64,000 bases of DNA, taken from NCBI GenBank assembly GCA_023212725.1, contig JALBYF010000070.1:1-64000 (forward strand). Reading direction: 5' to 3'. The translations under genes and the position numbers were made by a program. This document shows, piece by piece, positions 8,582-19,034 of this stretch. This DNA comes from Tranzscheliella williamsii (lineage: Eukaryota > Basidiomycota > Ustilaginomycetes > Ustilaginales > Ustilaginaceae). How positions within the stretch are numbered: position 1 is the first letter of the stretch; every line of letters starts with the position of its first letter. The notes below the pieces were generated by a model. That model was not told the origin of the DNA and did not search any database. It saw nothing but the letters and a program-made list of their open reading frames with translations.

Positions 8582-10939
8582 ATGAGCAATCCGTCCGGCA
8601 GCCCCGCGCAGAGCAGCCGTGCCAGCACCTCTATGGCCAGTCCGGGTCCCGACTCTAGCAGCGCCATCATCCGTGCTATGGCTACCTCCGACTCTTCTAA
8701 CAGCGGCACCTCAACCCGTCCAAACGAGCCTCTGCGGCTTTCCGCCACCAATCAGGCGCGGCCAGGCCCCATCAAGGGCACCAAAGGAAAAGCCAAGTAC
8801 ATCCCCAATCGCGTCAAGCGCTACCACGAGCGTTCCCTGGCCGGCTGTCTAACTTGTCGAAAGCGCAGAGTCAAATGCGACGAAGCCAAGCCGGTCTGCC
8901 GGCGATGCTCCTGCGGCGATCGCCAATGCCTGTATCCCAACGCCCCATCCAGCCAGGATCTGTCATCCCATTCTTACCGCTCTGTTTCCATCTCCTCCGA
9001 CTTGCAGGACAACGTAACGCATGCCAGCCTTCATGTTTCTGATCTCGTACATTCCGACTCTCGTCAACACGCCCGGCCCAGCGTCCCTCTTCCGGAAGCC
9101 AGGCTACTTGTAGAAGCGTATAATGATTCGTATCATCCCCGTGCGGGCGGCGACGGAAGTATACAGCTGTATACATCGACGGAGCCACCCATGGCATCCC
9201 AAGCCGGCCTCCTGCGGCCCATGTCGCCGTCGACCAACGCTCAGACATACCCTTCCCCACCCTTTGACCTCTACACTCGCGCTTCTCGCCCACGTGAGAA
9301 TGGCCGTCACATATACGCGGAAAACCGCCCTGCTCGACCCGGTCCATCTTCGCATCCGAGCTGGGAGGGCCACCGGCTGCGGTCTGGCTCGCACATGCCT
9401 CCACTTGCCAGCTCCTCGGCGGATATAGCCAAAGTGAAGCTTGCGGAACTGCCTGCCGAGCTTGGCTTTGACGATCTGGATCCGTACTTCCCGACCTACG
9501 AGCAACAGTCGCTCTTCCGCCATTACCTCGTCGAAGTTGCGCCGCAGTTGTGCGTCATGCGCATGCCGCTGGCTGACAACCGTTGGATCCGATACCATGC
9601 CTCCTTTGCGGTACATAACCCAGCAGGGACCAACGGCTACGAGGATGCGCTCCGCTCGGCGCTATTGAGCATGGCCAGTCTCGATATCGGCCACAAGCTC
9701 TCCCAAGTGCCGAACCCGGATCCCTTCCCCCTCTCGTCAGCCCGCATGGGTTATCCGTCCCCGAACTCGGAAGAGGACGGTGCCTATGCCGGCGGTCGTA
9801 ATGGCCGCTTTGTCGCCGTCTCTGCAGGCCAAACGTCTAACGGCTGGGGGACATCTGGCAAATTCGCTGCAGGCGGCCCAGTGGCCAGCAACGCTTCGAA
9901 CGTGCTGCTCGAGCTGTCCAACTTGCGTCGCGAGGACAGCCTGCGCCTGCTGCGCACGACCTTAAAAGATCGGACAGCGCCGCTGAACCGGGCCGACGCT
10001 GCTATCATGCTGGCCACGGTGCTCGGACTCGCGACGCGGGACCGGCTCGCCGCGCAGCAGGACTGGCAGGATGCGCTGGGCATCGCTTCCAAGGCCATCG
10101 CCGAGCTGGGTGGGCCGGCGGCTTTCATGGACCAGTCCGACCCAGCGAGCCTGTTTCTGATCGAGCAGATGGCGTGCTTTGACGCGTTGAGCTCATTGAC
10201 TTCGGACGACTACACGCTCTTCTTGCAGCCGTGGGACGACTGGTGGTATGCGCTGATGGACGCGCCGCGCAGCATCAAAGAGGACAGCGTCCTGCAGACA
10301 TTCGGTCTGCATCGCGGGATGATCGACATGCTCGCCCGGATGACGCGCGTCGAGGCGACGCGTAGAGAGCTCCAGTCGCGGACTAGCGTCACCATCGTCC
10401 TCTCGGAAAGCATCGGGGCCGGGGCTCCCCCGACCCTGCCGCCCGAGTACGAAGAAACGCGCCTCTGGCTAGAGTCAACAGCCCGCGCCTTGGTCGCCGA
10501 GATCCCGATCTGGGCCAATATGCCGTTCCCGGGCGAGGCGACAAGGACGCTGCAGACGCTGCTCCCGGTCATCATGAACCACCTCTACGTCGCGGCCGCC
10601 GAGCTGTACATCCACTCGGTCATCTTCTCGAAGCCTGCAGACCACCCCTGCTTCCACGAGCCGACGGCGGTTGTTCTGAATCGCTCCGAAGAGGCGATCC
10701 AGGCCGGCATCACCAAGGGCCTCCTCCTGCCCATCTCGTTTGCCGCCTTCTCGGCCAGCAAAGCAGAGCGTGGACGCATCCAGAACCTGCTTAACGAACT
10801 CCGCCCGTACTACAAGTTCGACCTAGAACGCATGGAAAAGCTGCACGATCATCTGTGGCGACTCGTCGACAGCGGCCTGACGCCCAACGACTGGCACCTC
10901 TTCCTGAAAAGCGTCGGCTGCTTCAATTGGGCATTCTAG
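8582..10939 (+). CDS. Zn(II)2Cys6 transcription factor with fungal-specific domain 2
   Basis: An intronless ORF of 785 aa from the ATG at 8582; the frame is open upstream but lacks an ATG. A Ser/Pro-rich N terminus leads to a canonical binuclear zinc cluster with Cys at about 89, 92, 99, 106, 109 and 116 (C-x2-C-x6-C-x6-C-x2-C-x6-C, GCLTCRKRRVKCDE). The basic KRR between Cys2 and Cys3 is the DNA-contact region. A disordered linker follows, then from about residue 290 a helical region (FPTYEQQSLFRHYLVEVAP; LLSMASLDIGHKL; LATVLGLATRDRL) typical of the fungal_trans_2 regulatory domain. A sequence-specific nuclear regulator is expected. The target genes are unknown and no adjacent metabolic cluster points to one. 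Confidence 0.9.
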   Translation: MSNPSGSPAQSSRASTSMASPGPDSSSAIIRAMATSDSSNSGTSTRPNEPLRLSATNQARPGPIKGTKGKAKYIPNRVKRYHERSLAGCLTCRKRRVKCDEAKPVCRRCSCGDRQCLYPNAPSSQDLSSHSYRSVSISSDLQDNVTHASLHVSDLVHSDSRQHARPSVPLPEARLLVEAYNDSYHPRAGGDGSIQLYTSTEPPMASQAGLLRPMSPSTNAQTYPSPPFDLYTRASRPRENGRHIYAENRPARPGPSSHPSWEGHRLRSGSHMPPLASSSADIAKVKLAELPAELGFDDLDPYFPTYEQQSLFRHYLVEVAPQLCVMRMPLADNRWIRYHASFAVHNPAGTNGYEDALRSALLSMASLDIGHKLSQVPNPDPFPLSSARMGYPSPNSEEDGAYAGGRNGRFVAVSAGQTSNGWGTSGKFAAGGPVASNASNVLLELSNLRREDSLRLLRTTLKDRTAPLNRADAAIMLATVLGLATRDRLAAQQDWQDALGIASKAIAELGGPAAFMDQSDPASLFLIEQMACFDALSSLTSDDYTLFLQPWDDWWYALMDAPRSIKEDSVLQTFGLHRGMIDMLARMTRVEATRRELQSRTSVTIVLSESIGAGAPPTLPPEYEETRLWLESTARALVAEIPIWANMPFPGEATRTLQTLLPVIMNHLYVAAAELYIHSVIFSKPADHPCFHEPTAVVLNRSEEAIQAGITKGLLLPISFAAFSASKAERGRIQNLLNELRPYYKFDLERMEKLHDHLWRLVDSGLTPNDWHLFLKSVGCFNWAF

Positions 10940-11366
10940 CTTCCGTTTGCAGTCCCCTTCATTCCACTCTTCCGCTCGACCGCATCCGCTCCGCTGGCCT
11001 GTTTTTGTATCGCTCCTGAAGGTCACCCTGTACGATAGATACCCATCTGAGCTTTGTATGAATTTTACATTTTACACCGCTTACATTTGCGGCTCTCAAC
11101 ATTGTGAAGCTTCCAGACAGAGCTGGGTAGAGTCTCACCAAGCAGGACTCGAGGGTCGACGTAAGCGACGGCCGATCTGCTCGCTGTGGTGTCAACGACA
11201 TAGCGAAACAAGACGACCTCGTGCTCTCATCCTCCCCATAGAATTGGCACCTGTACGACACTATTTCACTTCTGAGTTCCGAGTGCATGAGCTGTTCTCC
11301 ACACTTTCGCATCCATGTCATACACTCATCACGACCTCCATTACCTCCCAACTCACGCTGTGTCTG
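10940..11366. other. Intergenic region
   Basis: About 430 bp between two co-directional genes. The frame of the downstream HNH gene is open through most of it, but without convincing coding features. No RNA gene or repeat seen. Confidence 0.4.
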
Positions 11367-12720
11367 ATGGCATCCATCGAGCTACACCGTCCTTCGTTCC
11401 CGATACCCTCTGGCTTCACTAAAGAAGACATCATTACCTTTCTCCACCCCGGCTACCCGCATCTTAGCGATCGTCTGTTCACCCTGCCATGCGTTGATCC
11501 GGCGGACGCAGGGGAACTGACGGCCGCGCAGCCGAAGGGACTCCACCACCAGACCGCTCTGGTTGCCTGTCAGATCATCGCGGACAACGCCTTCGACTCG
11601 GGACAACTTTTTTACGACCGTGAAGCTACGCGGCCAGTCTCCGATCACATCCCCGAGCACGGTATTCTTTTGCCCGGGAGATACTTTTTCGTCGTTGACA
11701 AGTCTGATCGTGAGTCCGCATCCATCCTGCTATTCTCGCTATTAGAGACCACAGTCACTGAGATACGGCCCTTTTCTAGCCACTTATCGCTATCCGGTCG
11801 TCCCCAGCTTTCGGGACTGGCGATTTCCGCACGACAAGCTTCCGGACGCATGGCGCTCGGTGAAACCCCCGCCCTCAAATCTTCCGCTGGTTTGTGCTTT
11901 GACGGGCGAAAGCTTTGCCCTCGTCAAAGCGCATGTCATACCGGCAGAAGAAAGGGAGTGGTTCAGGGGAAACGCCCTGGCGGAATACGGCGCTGGCGGA
12001 CACGATGTCAATGATGCTGCGAATATAATCAATCTGAGAGCAGATCTCCGGCGTTCCTTCGATGATCGCTTGTTCTCGATCGTCCCAAAACCCAAATCTG
12101 TCCCGTCTGGGCCGGACGTTCCGGCTGCCTCCGCAGATTTGGCGTACGTGCTACACGTCTTTGGCCATAAGGCCAGCCAATTCGCGCAAGGCTATCACAA
12201 CAGGCCGTTACCTTATCTTGCGCATATGAAGAGTGAATTCTGTTTCGCAAGGTTCGCCTGGACAGTCTTGCTGTTCGTCCGGCCTTTCCTACTTTCTGGT
12301 CAATCGCGGTCACTCGTCCGCTGCCACCGCAGCGAGGACAATGCATTCGAGTGGCACGTCGAAACGCTAGAACCAAGCGAACTGTCGACTCTATACGGCG
12401 GAGGGGATTGGCGAAGTGCCAGCCCCCAAAGGCGCTCAGAGAGCGCAACGCCAAGCGATGGGATTCCGTTTGGCGATGAGGATGGCGACTCCCCCTGGGA
12501 CCCGTGGGACGAGGTGCCTTTCGCCGAGGAAAGGGGCAGAAAGCGCAACCGCTGCGCTTCGCCAGGTCAGGATGAACCCATCGATGTCCCGCCCTCATCC
12601 AGCTCCCCGTCCTCGGGAAATTCGGCATCTGCTGAACTGATCCCTTTCTCCCCGTCCAGACATGCCACACTGCCCACAGTTCCGGTTTCGACGCATGAAA
12701 CGATGGTCGAAACCCATTAG
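11367..12720 (+). CDS. HNH-domain protein (HNH_2 type), probably lacking a catalytic His
   Basis: Exons 11367-11709 and 11780-12720 flank a 70-nt intron (GTGAGT...TTCTAG); the product is 427 aa. The splice creates the continuous segment YRYPVVPSFRDWRFPHDKLP, typical of a fungal family in which FPHD-x-LP precedes an HNH fold. The HNH core reads CALTGE...AHVIP...NIINLRADLRRSFDD. In family members I recall, the last part is RADLHRLFD, so the usual His appears as Arg here. The C-terminal ~150 residues are acidic and Ser/Pro-rich and look disordered. Such proteins are common, multi-copy and functionally uncharacterised in fungi; nuclease activity is doubtful here. The start codon choice is uncertain because the frame is open upstream. 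Confidence 0.75.
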
Positions 12721-13123
12721 GATTTCAGCTTGGCCTCGTAAGCCCCATCCAATGGTCGCTCGCAAATGCTTTTCTTGTGTGGTGTGCAGTGTCCGTGACC
12801 GTGTATGTACGTGAGGCGGGAGTGGCTGCGTGCACAAGGCTAGTCAAGCCAGCGCATGCCTTTGTCGAGGAAGCATCGACAGAGATGGGCCGTATGCGAA
12901 ACGACGACCTAACAGACCATGTGGGTCCAGTCAAACTGACTTATTTCATCTTCCTGCCTGTCTCTGAGCTTTCACTCACGACATCGGGAAATTGGTTGTT
13001 TGCCACGTCACCACCTTCCCTGACTTTCGCCTCAAGGGTACACTAGAGACTCGGTAAGGACTGCTGACGAGATCGTGGTTGGCGCCGGCTGGAACTCGAA
13101 CTGGATCGCTGCGTCTCGGGATC
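12721..13123. other. Intergenic region
   Basis: About 400 bp upstream of the Scj1-like gene; no gene, repeat or clear promoter element seen. Confidence 0.4.
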
Positions 13124-14536
13124 ATGTGGAAGGCGATCGCTAGCGGGATGGGCAGCCGGTGGGGGATGATGCGGACGCTGGTGCTGTTGGTGGCGCTGGT
13201 GCTGGTGTGCACGTCGTCGGTGCTGGCGGCGCTGGACTACTACAAGGTGCTGGGGGTGGACAAGAGCGCGGGCGAGCGGGACATCAAGCGGGCGTATCGC
13301 AAGCGCGCGCAGAAGATCCACCCGGACAAGCATCCAGACAAGCACCAGGAGTTCATCGAGCTGAGCGACGCGTACCAGGCGCTGAGCGACCCAGAGACGC
13401 GCAAGATCTACGACCGCTACGGCGTCGAGGGCGTCAAGAAGCACCAGGCGAAGAAGGACAACCCGCACCAGGCACATGGCCAAGACCCGTTCGACATCTT
13501 CTCGCGCTTCTTCGGGGGCAATGCCGGCGGCTCCCACACGGGCGTACGCAAGGGCCCGAACAAAGCCTTCAACGTCGATTTTGACCTGGCTGACTTCTAC
13601 AAAGGCCGCGCGTTCACGATGGAGTACCACCGCAACCTTTTGTGCCCGCACTGCGACGGCAGCGGCGCCGACTCGCCCGCCGACATCCATAGCTGTGACG
13701 CTTGCGACGGCCGAGGCATCCGCATCGTTCGCCAGCAGATCATGCCCGGCTTCGTCACCAGCGCACAGATGACCTGCGACCGCTGCGGCGGCGCCGGCTC
13801 CGTCATCGCACACAAATGCACCAAGTGCCACGGCCAGAAGATCATCCGGGAGGTCGCCTCCGTCGAGGTCGACCTCGAACGCGGTGCCGAAGAAGGCACC
13901 GAGTACGTCCTCGAAGGCGAGTCCGACGAAGGGCCCGACTTTGAACCCGGCGACGTGATCGTCAAAGTCCTGTAGGTGCACCGTGCTGCCACGCATGCTT
14001 TCGTCTTGCCGCCCTCTGCGCTGAAACATGCTAACCATTTGCTTCTTGCTCTAACAGCTCCAGGCGCGGAAAAGGGCAGTACCGTAGACGAGGAACCTCG
14101 CTATACAAGACCTTGCCGCTCTCTTTGACCGATGCGCTGCTGGGCTTTGAGCGCAACATCACGCATATGGACGGGCGCACGCTGAGGGTGAAGCGGGACG
14201 GCGTTACTCAGCCCGGCTACGTCACGGTCATCGACGACGAAGGCATGCCTGTCCACGGCACGATGGTCTCGGACGCCGCAGAGGAGGAAACCAAGGCTGG
14301 CCGCGACATGCTCTTTGGCAAGCTCTACCTGGAATGGCAGCTCGTCCTGCCGCAAAACGTCGATCCGGCACTGCGACAAGGTACGCCTCTTTCTTCTCCA
14401 GCTTTGTCATCCGGCGATTTTGAGAGACACTGACCCGTTCCATACTTTTTTCCGCCGGCTCCTAATTGCAGCGCTCGAAAAGGTCGCCGGACGATCTAGC
14501 GGTGCTGCCGCTGCCGAGGGCCATCAGGAGCTATAG
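13124..14536 (+). CDS. SCJ1: ER luminal DnaJ/Hsp40 co-chaperone, Scj1-like
   Basis: Three exons (13124-13971, 14058-14380, 14472-14536) encode 411 aa. A short basic segment and hydrophobic stretch (TLVLLVALVLVCTSSVLA) form a signal peptide. The J domain (DYYKVLGVDKSAGERDIK) carries HPD in KIHPDKH. A Gly/Phe region (FSRFFGGNAGG) precedes four CxxCxGxG-type zinc motifs (CPHCDGSG, CDACDGRG, CDRCGGAG, CTKCHGQK). A substrate-binding domain with LTDALLGFERNITHMDGR follows. The last exon ends GHQEL, a variant of the HDEL/KDEL retention signal. This is the architecture of yeast Scj1 / mammalian ERdj3-type proteins, which deliver unfolded proteins to BiP/Kar2 in the ER. Several in-frame Mets lie near the start; 13124 gives a complete signal peptide. 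Confidence 0.92.
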
Positions 14537-14905
14537 AGCGCATGTCTCCGAAGAGTGGTGCGCTAGCTCCGTCTGCATATGCAATCCGATAGAATAGATC
14601 TCTGCTGGTGGCGGCCGGCTCGTCGGCGGTGCTGCCGGTCGAAAGTGGATGTCGGTTGGACGGCCTGAGGGGAAAGGATAAATCTTGTTAGATTGGGCGC
14701 TCTGAGCGACCGAGCTTCCGAGCAGCCTTTTCCTCGGCGAATTCCGAGGCACTCCGCAGAAAGGCTTGAGAACAGTAGCGCCTTCCTTGACTGCACTTGC
14801 CTACCATCTCCTCTGTCCTCCGTGCATTCTGCCGACGGGCCGACTTCCGCCCGTTCCTCTCTCTGTATCTCTTTTCACCGCGTGAGGTCGATCGTCCGAC
14901 GTCGG

Positions 14906-14911
14906 TATAAG
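14906..14911 (+). promoter_or_regulatory. TATA-like element upstream of PsuG-PsuK gene
   Basis: TATAAG lies about 100 bp before the ATG at 15007, in the 470-bp gap after the Scj1-like gene. Spacing suits a TATA box with a leader of some 60-70 nt. Confidence 0.45.
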
Positions 14912-15006
14912 TAGCGAGGGAGCGCGCGTCCATTTGGCCCTCGTCTGCGAGCTCTTGCTTTTTCCATCCCTCCGACGCGCGGAATTCTGGTGTGTAGGTG
15001 CCGATC

Positions 15007-17360
15007 ATGGTTCGTGCGACGAGACTGCTGAGGCAGGCTGCGCAGGGGCTGGCGCGGGGGCCGCACGGGCTGCTGAGCGTGTCGCCCGCGGTGCGCACGG
15101 CGCTGCAAGGGCGGACGCCGGCGGCGGTCGTGGCGCTCGAGTCGACGATCATCACGCACGGGCTGCCGTATCCGTACAACCTGGATGTGGCGCGGGAGCT
15201 CGAGCAGACGGTGGCCGATGAGGGCGCGGTGCCGGCGACGATTGCGCTGCTTGATGGCCGCGCGCGCGTCGGCCTCGAGGCGCCCCAGCTCGAGCAGCTG
15301 GCGCGCTGCGCCGCGGACCCCGCGCACAACACCGCGCTCAAGGCAAGCCGCCGTGACATCGCGCACATCCTATCCCGCGGCCCCGCCGCCATCGGCGGCA
15401 CCACCGTCAGCGCCACCATGCTCCTCGCCCATATGGCCGGCATCCCCATTTTCGCCACCGGCGGCATCGGCGGCGTCCACCGCGGCGCAGAATCTAGTAC
15501 GTAACCACCCCCACCCTTCTCCTCGCGCTGCCACCCACTCACGTCTTCGTCCTCCTTGCAGCTATGGACATCTCGGCGGACCTGACCGAGCTGGGCCGAA
15601 CGCCCGTTGCTGTCTTCTGCTCCGGGCCCAAGTCGATCCTCGACATCCCGCGGACGCTCGAGGTGCTGGAGACGTACGGCGTTGCGGTGACGACGTTCAA
15701 TGCCACCGGCGAGTTTCCGGCATTCTACACGGCGGCATCGGGGCTCTACGTGCCGTATGCGGGCAGCGATAGCGAGGCGGCGGCGGCGATCCACGCGAAC
15801 CTACAGCTGGGGCTGCAGAGCGGCCAAGTGTTTGGCAACCCGATCCCGGCCGAGCATGAGGCGGTGGGGCGGCGCATCCAGGCGGTGGTCGAGCAGGCGG
15901 TGCGCGAGGCGGTCGAGCAGGGTGTCTCGAAGCGCGGCAAGGAGGTGACGCCATGGCTGCTGAAGCGGCTCGCCGAGCTGATCCCCGAGAGCAAGGAGAG
16001 CAACCGCGCACTCGTCGTTAGCAATGCCCGCAAGGCAGCGCGCGTCGCTGTCGAGCTCGCGCGCCTTCGCGCCCACGCGGCCACCACTGCCGACACGCAC
16101 GCTTCCGGCGCGCCGCGTGCCCAGCCGGTAAGTGCCCCCTTCACGCCCACGCCGCCTGTACTCTAGCCCGCGCTTCGCCACCGTGCAAGCTCCTAAAATG
16201 ACTCGTTCTTCTTTGCCTTTCTCGCGCTGCGTGTGATGCGGAGCCAGGACGAAGAGGATGCTGTCCAGGTACTTGTCTTTGGAGCGGCGGCGGTGGACGT
16301 CACATCGCAGGCGGCCGGGGAGGGGTTGGAGGTGCGGGCGGCGGCGACGACGCACCCGGGGCGCGTGTCGGTGACGCTGGGCGGGGTTGCGCGCAATGTT
16401 GCCGAGACGGCGACGCGCGCGCTGGCGGCGACGCCCGGCGTGGTGAAGCTGGTGGCGGCGCATGGCGATGACGAGTTCGGCTTGCTGCTGCGGCGCGGGA
16501 TGGCACGCGCCGGGATGCGGACCGACGGGCTCTTCTGCCCTGTGGACGGGGGCGCGCGCACCGCCGTCTGCTCGCTCGTCCTCGACCGCGCCGGCGACCT
16601 CGTCTCGGGCGTCGCCGACATGGATGTGGCGCACGCCGCGCTGCTCCCGCCTGGCACCGGCTCGCTCGACCAGCTCCTCGCCGCCAGCGCACCCCTGATC
16701 GTCGCTTTCGACGCCAACCTCGGCGCGCAGCACCTCCGGCAACTCCTCGCCGCCTGCGATGCCTACTCCGGCAACACGCCCCTGCAGACCGTCTTCGAGC
16801 CCACCAGCGTCGCCAAGTCGACCGCCGTCTTCGCCCACTTCGCCCACGCACGCGCCCGCGCTCGCCCCGTTACCTTCGCTACCCCGAACATCCACGAGCT
16901 CGACCATATGTTCCAGCATGCGCTCCACGCCGGCCTCCTTCCCCCGGCCAGCAACACCGACGCGGCGCCCGCTGACTTCGACCCCCTCCCCGCAGCGCTG
17001 CCTGCGCAGACGCTGCACAACGCTCGCCGCCTGATCGCCGCCGGCCTCTTCGACACGCTGCTCATCAAGGCCGGCCCGCACGGCGTCGTCGCCCTCACCT
17101 ACCAGCATACCCGCCACCACCCACCTCCGCCCGGGCCCCTCACCCCCGTCAACACCACCGGCTGCGGCGACAGCTTTGTCGGCGGCTTCCTCGCCGCCCT
17201 CGCCCGCCTGCCCACCCCTACCCCGGGGCATCCCCTCCCCGGCCTCGACAAAGCCATCCTCGCCGGCCAGCTCGCCGCCCGCAACACCCTTCAGAGCCCC
17301 CTCGCCGTCGGACAAGGCATGCAGCACATCCTCCGCCAGGCGCAACTGCCCCTCGCTTAA
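15007..17360 (+). CDS. Bifunctional pseudouridine-5'-phosphate glycosidase / pseudouridine kinase (PsuG-PsuK fusion)
   Basis: Exons 15007-15496, 15562-16127 and 16248-17360 encode 722 aa. The N-terminal part (about 20-340) is indigoidine-synthase-A-like PsuG: VVALESTIITHGLPYP, GGTTVSATM, FATGGIGGVHRGAE and ISADLTELGRTPVAV. The C-terminal ~370 aa is a PfkB kinase: GGVARNVAE near its start and NTTGCGDSFVGGF near its end, the latter carrying the catalytic Asp. PsuK phosphorylates pseudouridine; PsuG splits pseudouridine 5'-phosphate reversibly into uracil and ribose 5-phosphate, so the fusion completes RNA-derived pseudouridine salvage. A ~30-aa Ala-rich linker near residue 340 spans the third exon junction. 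The third exon's acceptor (CCAG|GAC) was picked for phase and homology. The N terminus (VRATRLLRQAAQGLARG) may be a mitochondrial presequence. Confidence 0.92.
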
Positions 17361-17651
17361 CGCCGCCACTCCTCCCAGAAGCAGGCCATCGCCACCGGAC
17401 TTTGAGCATGTCAGACAGGCCCAGTATCTTGTTTTAAAGAGGCGTCAAATACGGAAAAGGCTCAGCGCGAGAAGCGTCCGTGAATAACAATAGCGACATG
17501 CGAGCGTCCGTAGCGAGGGTACAGTGGGTATGATACAGAAGAGGTTGCGAGGGAGGACAGACTATGTTGGGGAAAGACAAACCGTTGCGCGAAGATACAC
17601 TGTCCGTAGAACAAGTCAGGAAAGAGACAGATGGAGATAAGAGGAGCCGGG

Positions 17652-19034
17652 CTAGGAGAGCACCTGTTCCACTAGACGGTCGAGACCAATACGGGCTCGG
17701 CGAGCGTGGACTGCGGGGACATCGGCATGCGTCTCGTTGAGGCTGCTGTTGAACACCTCGATGCTCCAAGGGCCTTTGTATCCGGCTTTGACGACGGCGG
17801 CCTGGACGAACTCGCGGACGGGAAGGAAGGCGCCCATTTGCGACTCGCATGGGAAGAGACGATTTCCTCGCGACCAGATCATGCGTGCAGGCCGAGGCTC
17901 GTCGTCATTCGGCGAAGGCGGAAGAGGATGGGTCATCCTTCGAGCGTCACCAATCTGGAGAAAGAAGATCTTGTCCGATGGGACCTGGCTTAGCATCTCG
18001 AGTGAAGCCAGCAAATTCGGATATGTGTCGGCGCCGGGGAGGATGCCTGTGGCCGAACAGGGATCGGCGTACTGCCGCGCCAGGGTGTTGAAAGAATCGA
18101 GAATGAGACCGACATGGCTATGGTTGGCGGACTGAACGGCTTGCCACGCTCGAGACCATACATCGACATGGGCGCCCCAAGAGAGGGCTTCGTATCCGAT
18201 TCTGATCGGTGTAGCTTCGCGGGTTGCGCGGCCTCCTGGGGCACCTGTATAGCTCATCACTGGTCCGAATTTGTCGGCAAAGTGGGCCAGGCCCGCAAGG
18301 TCGCGACCAATACGCTGCAGATCGCCGGTGGTAGCAGGTGCGGGCTGATTGTTGGAGCAGATCAAGAGCAGATCCGCTCCGAGTGCGCGCATGACCTCGA
18401 AGCGCGAACGGGCTCGTTTCATCGCTAGCTGCTGATCCTTCTCGGTAGCCCAACCCTCAAAGTCGCGCAAGGGCTGAAGGCTATAGATTCGAAGACCAAG
18501 ATTCTGACAATACGACGACAGATAGGTGGCAGCAGCTAGCTCCTGTCGATAGGAGGTGGCCGTGCAAGGGCCGGCAGCGTTGTACGTCATGGGCAGACCG
18601 TCAAGTCCAATGACGAGCTGGCCGAGCTCATTGCGAACGATGAGATCGTCATCGACGAACTGCAATTTGTCCGTAGGGGCAAGGGTAGCATCATTCGAGG
18701 TGCCAGGGGGAGATGCGTTCGAGCGAGGGGTAGAGGGAGACGCCGAGGATTCAGACGATTCCGAGAGCCTGCGATCAAGATTTAGGGGGCTGTCGGGCGG
18801 TGTGAGAGAGAGCAGCTGGTGCTGTTGTAAGACGGCAGCATCACTCTGATTCTGGATCTGGCGAAACTCGTCGGACTGTGCAAAGACATCGAGATCGTCT
18901 TGGAAGAGTTCGATGCCATCGAGACCGGAGGCAGCAACCGCCCTGATCTTGGACAGGAGAGAATGACCCGCACTGTTGGCGCCGACCGAATGCGTGAAGA
19001 TGGAATACGGATATGGACGAGAAAAGGAGCTCAT
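17652..19034 (-). CDS. 3-dehydroshikimate dehydratase-like TIM-barrel (AP_endonuc_2/xylose isomerase fold)
   Basis: An intronless 460-aa ORF from the ATG at 19034; another in-frame ATG at 19073 is possible. Strand/loop motifs match the fungal DSD family: GLDGIELF, LQPLRDFEGW, LGADLLLICSN, IGYEALSWGAHVD, GLILDSFN, IFFLQIGDA and SIEVF, with Glu, Glu, Asp, Gln and Glu in metal-ligand positions. A Ser/Pro-rich, likely disordered insertion occupies about residues 75-125. The enzyme converts 3-dehydroshikimate to protocatechuate in quinate/shikimate degradation. No other quinate-pathway gene is adjacent, so a more general sugar-phosphate isomerase-like role cannot be ruled out. Confidence 0.8.
   Translation of the reverse strand: MSSFSRPYPYSIFTHSVGANSAGHSLLSKIRAVAASGLDGIELFQDDLDVFAQSDEFRQIQNQSDAAVLQQHQLLSLTPPDSPLNLDRRLSESSESSASPSTPRSNASPPGTSNDATLAPTDKLQFVDDDLIVRNELGQLVIGLDGLPMTYNAAGPCTATSYRQELAAATYLSSYCQNLGLRIYSLQPLRDFEGWATEKDQQLAMKRARSRFEVMRALGADLLLICSNNQPAPATTGDLQRIGRDLAGLAHFADKFGPVMSYTGAPGGRATREATPIRIGYEALSWGAHVDVWSRAWQAVQSANHSHVGLILDSFNTLARQYADPCSATGILPGADTYPNLLASLEMLSQVPSDKIFFLQIGDARRMTHPLPPSPNDDEPRPARMIWSRGNRLFPCESQMGAFLPVREFVQAAVVKAGYKGPWSIEVFNSSLNETHADVPAVHARRARIGLDRLVEQVLS

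Noticed and set aside
13043..14038. A 331-codon minus-strand frame opposite the Scj1-like gene
   Set aside because: Antisense of J-domain and zinc-motif codons; low-complexity and without motifs.
15801..17369. A 522-codon minus-strand open frame opposite the PsuK part
   Set aside because: Gly/Ala/Arg-rich shadow of the kinase coding strand; no recognisable domain.
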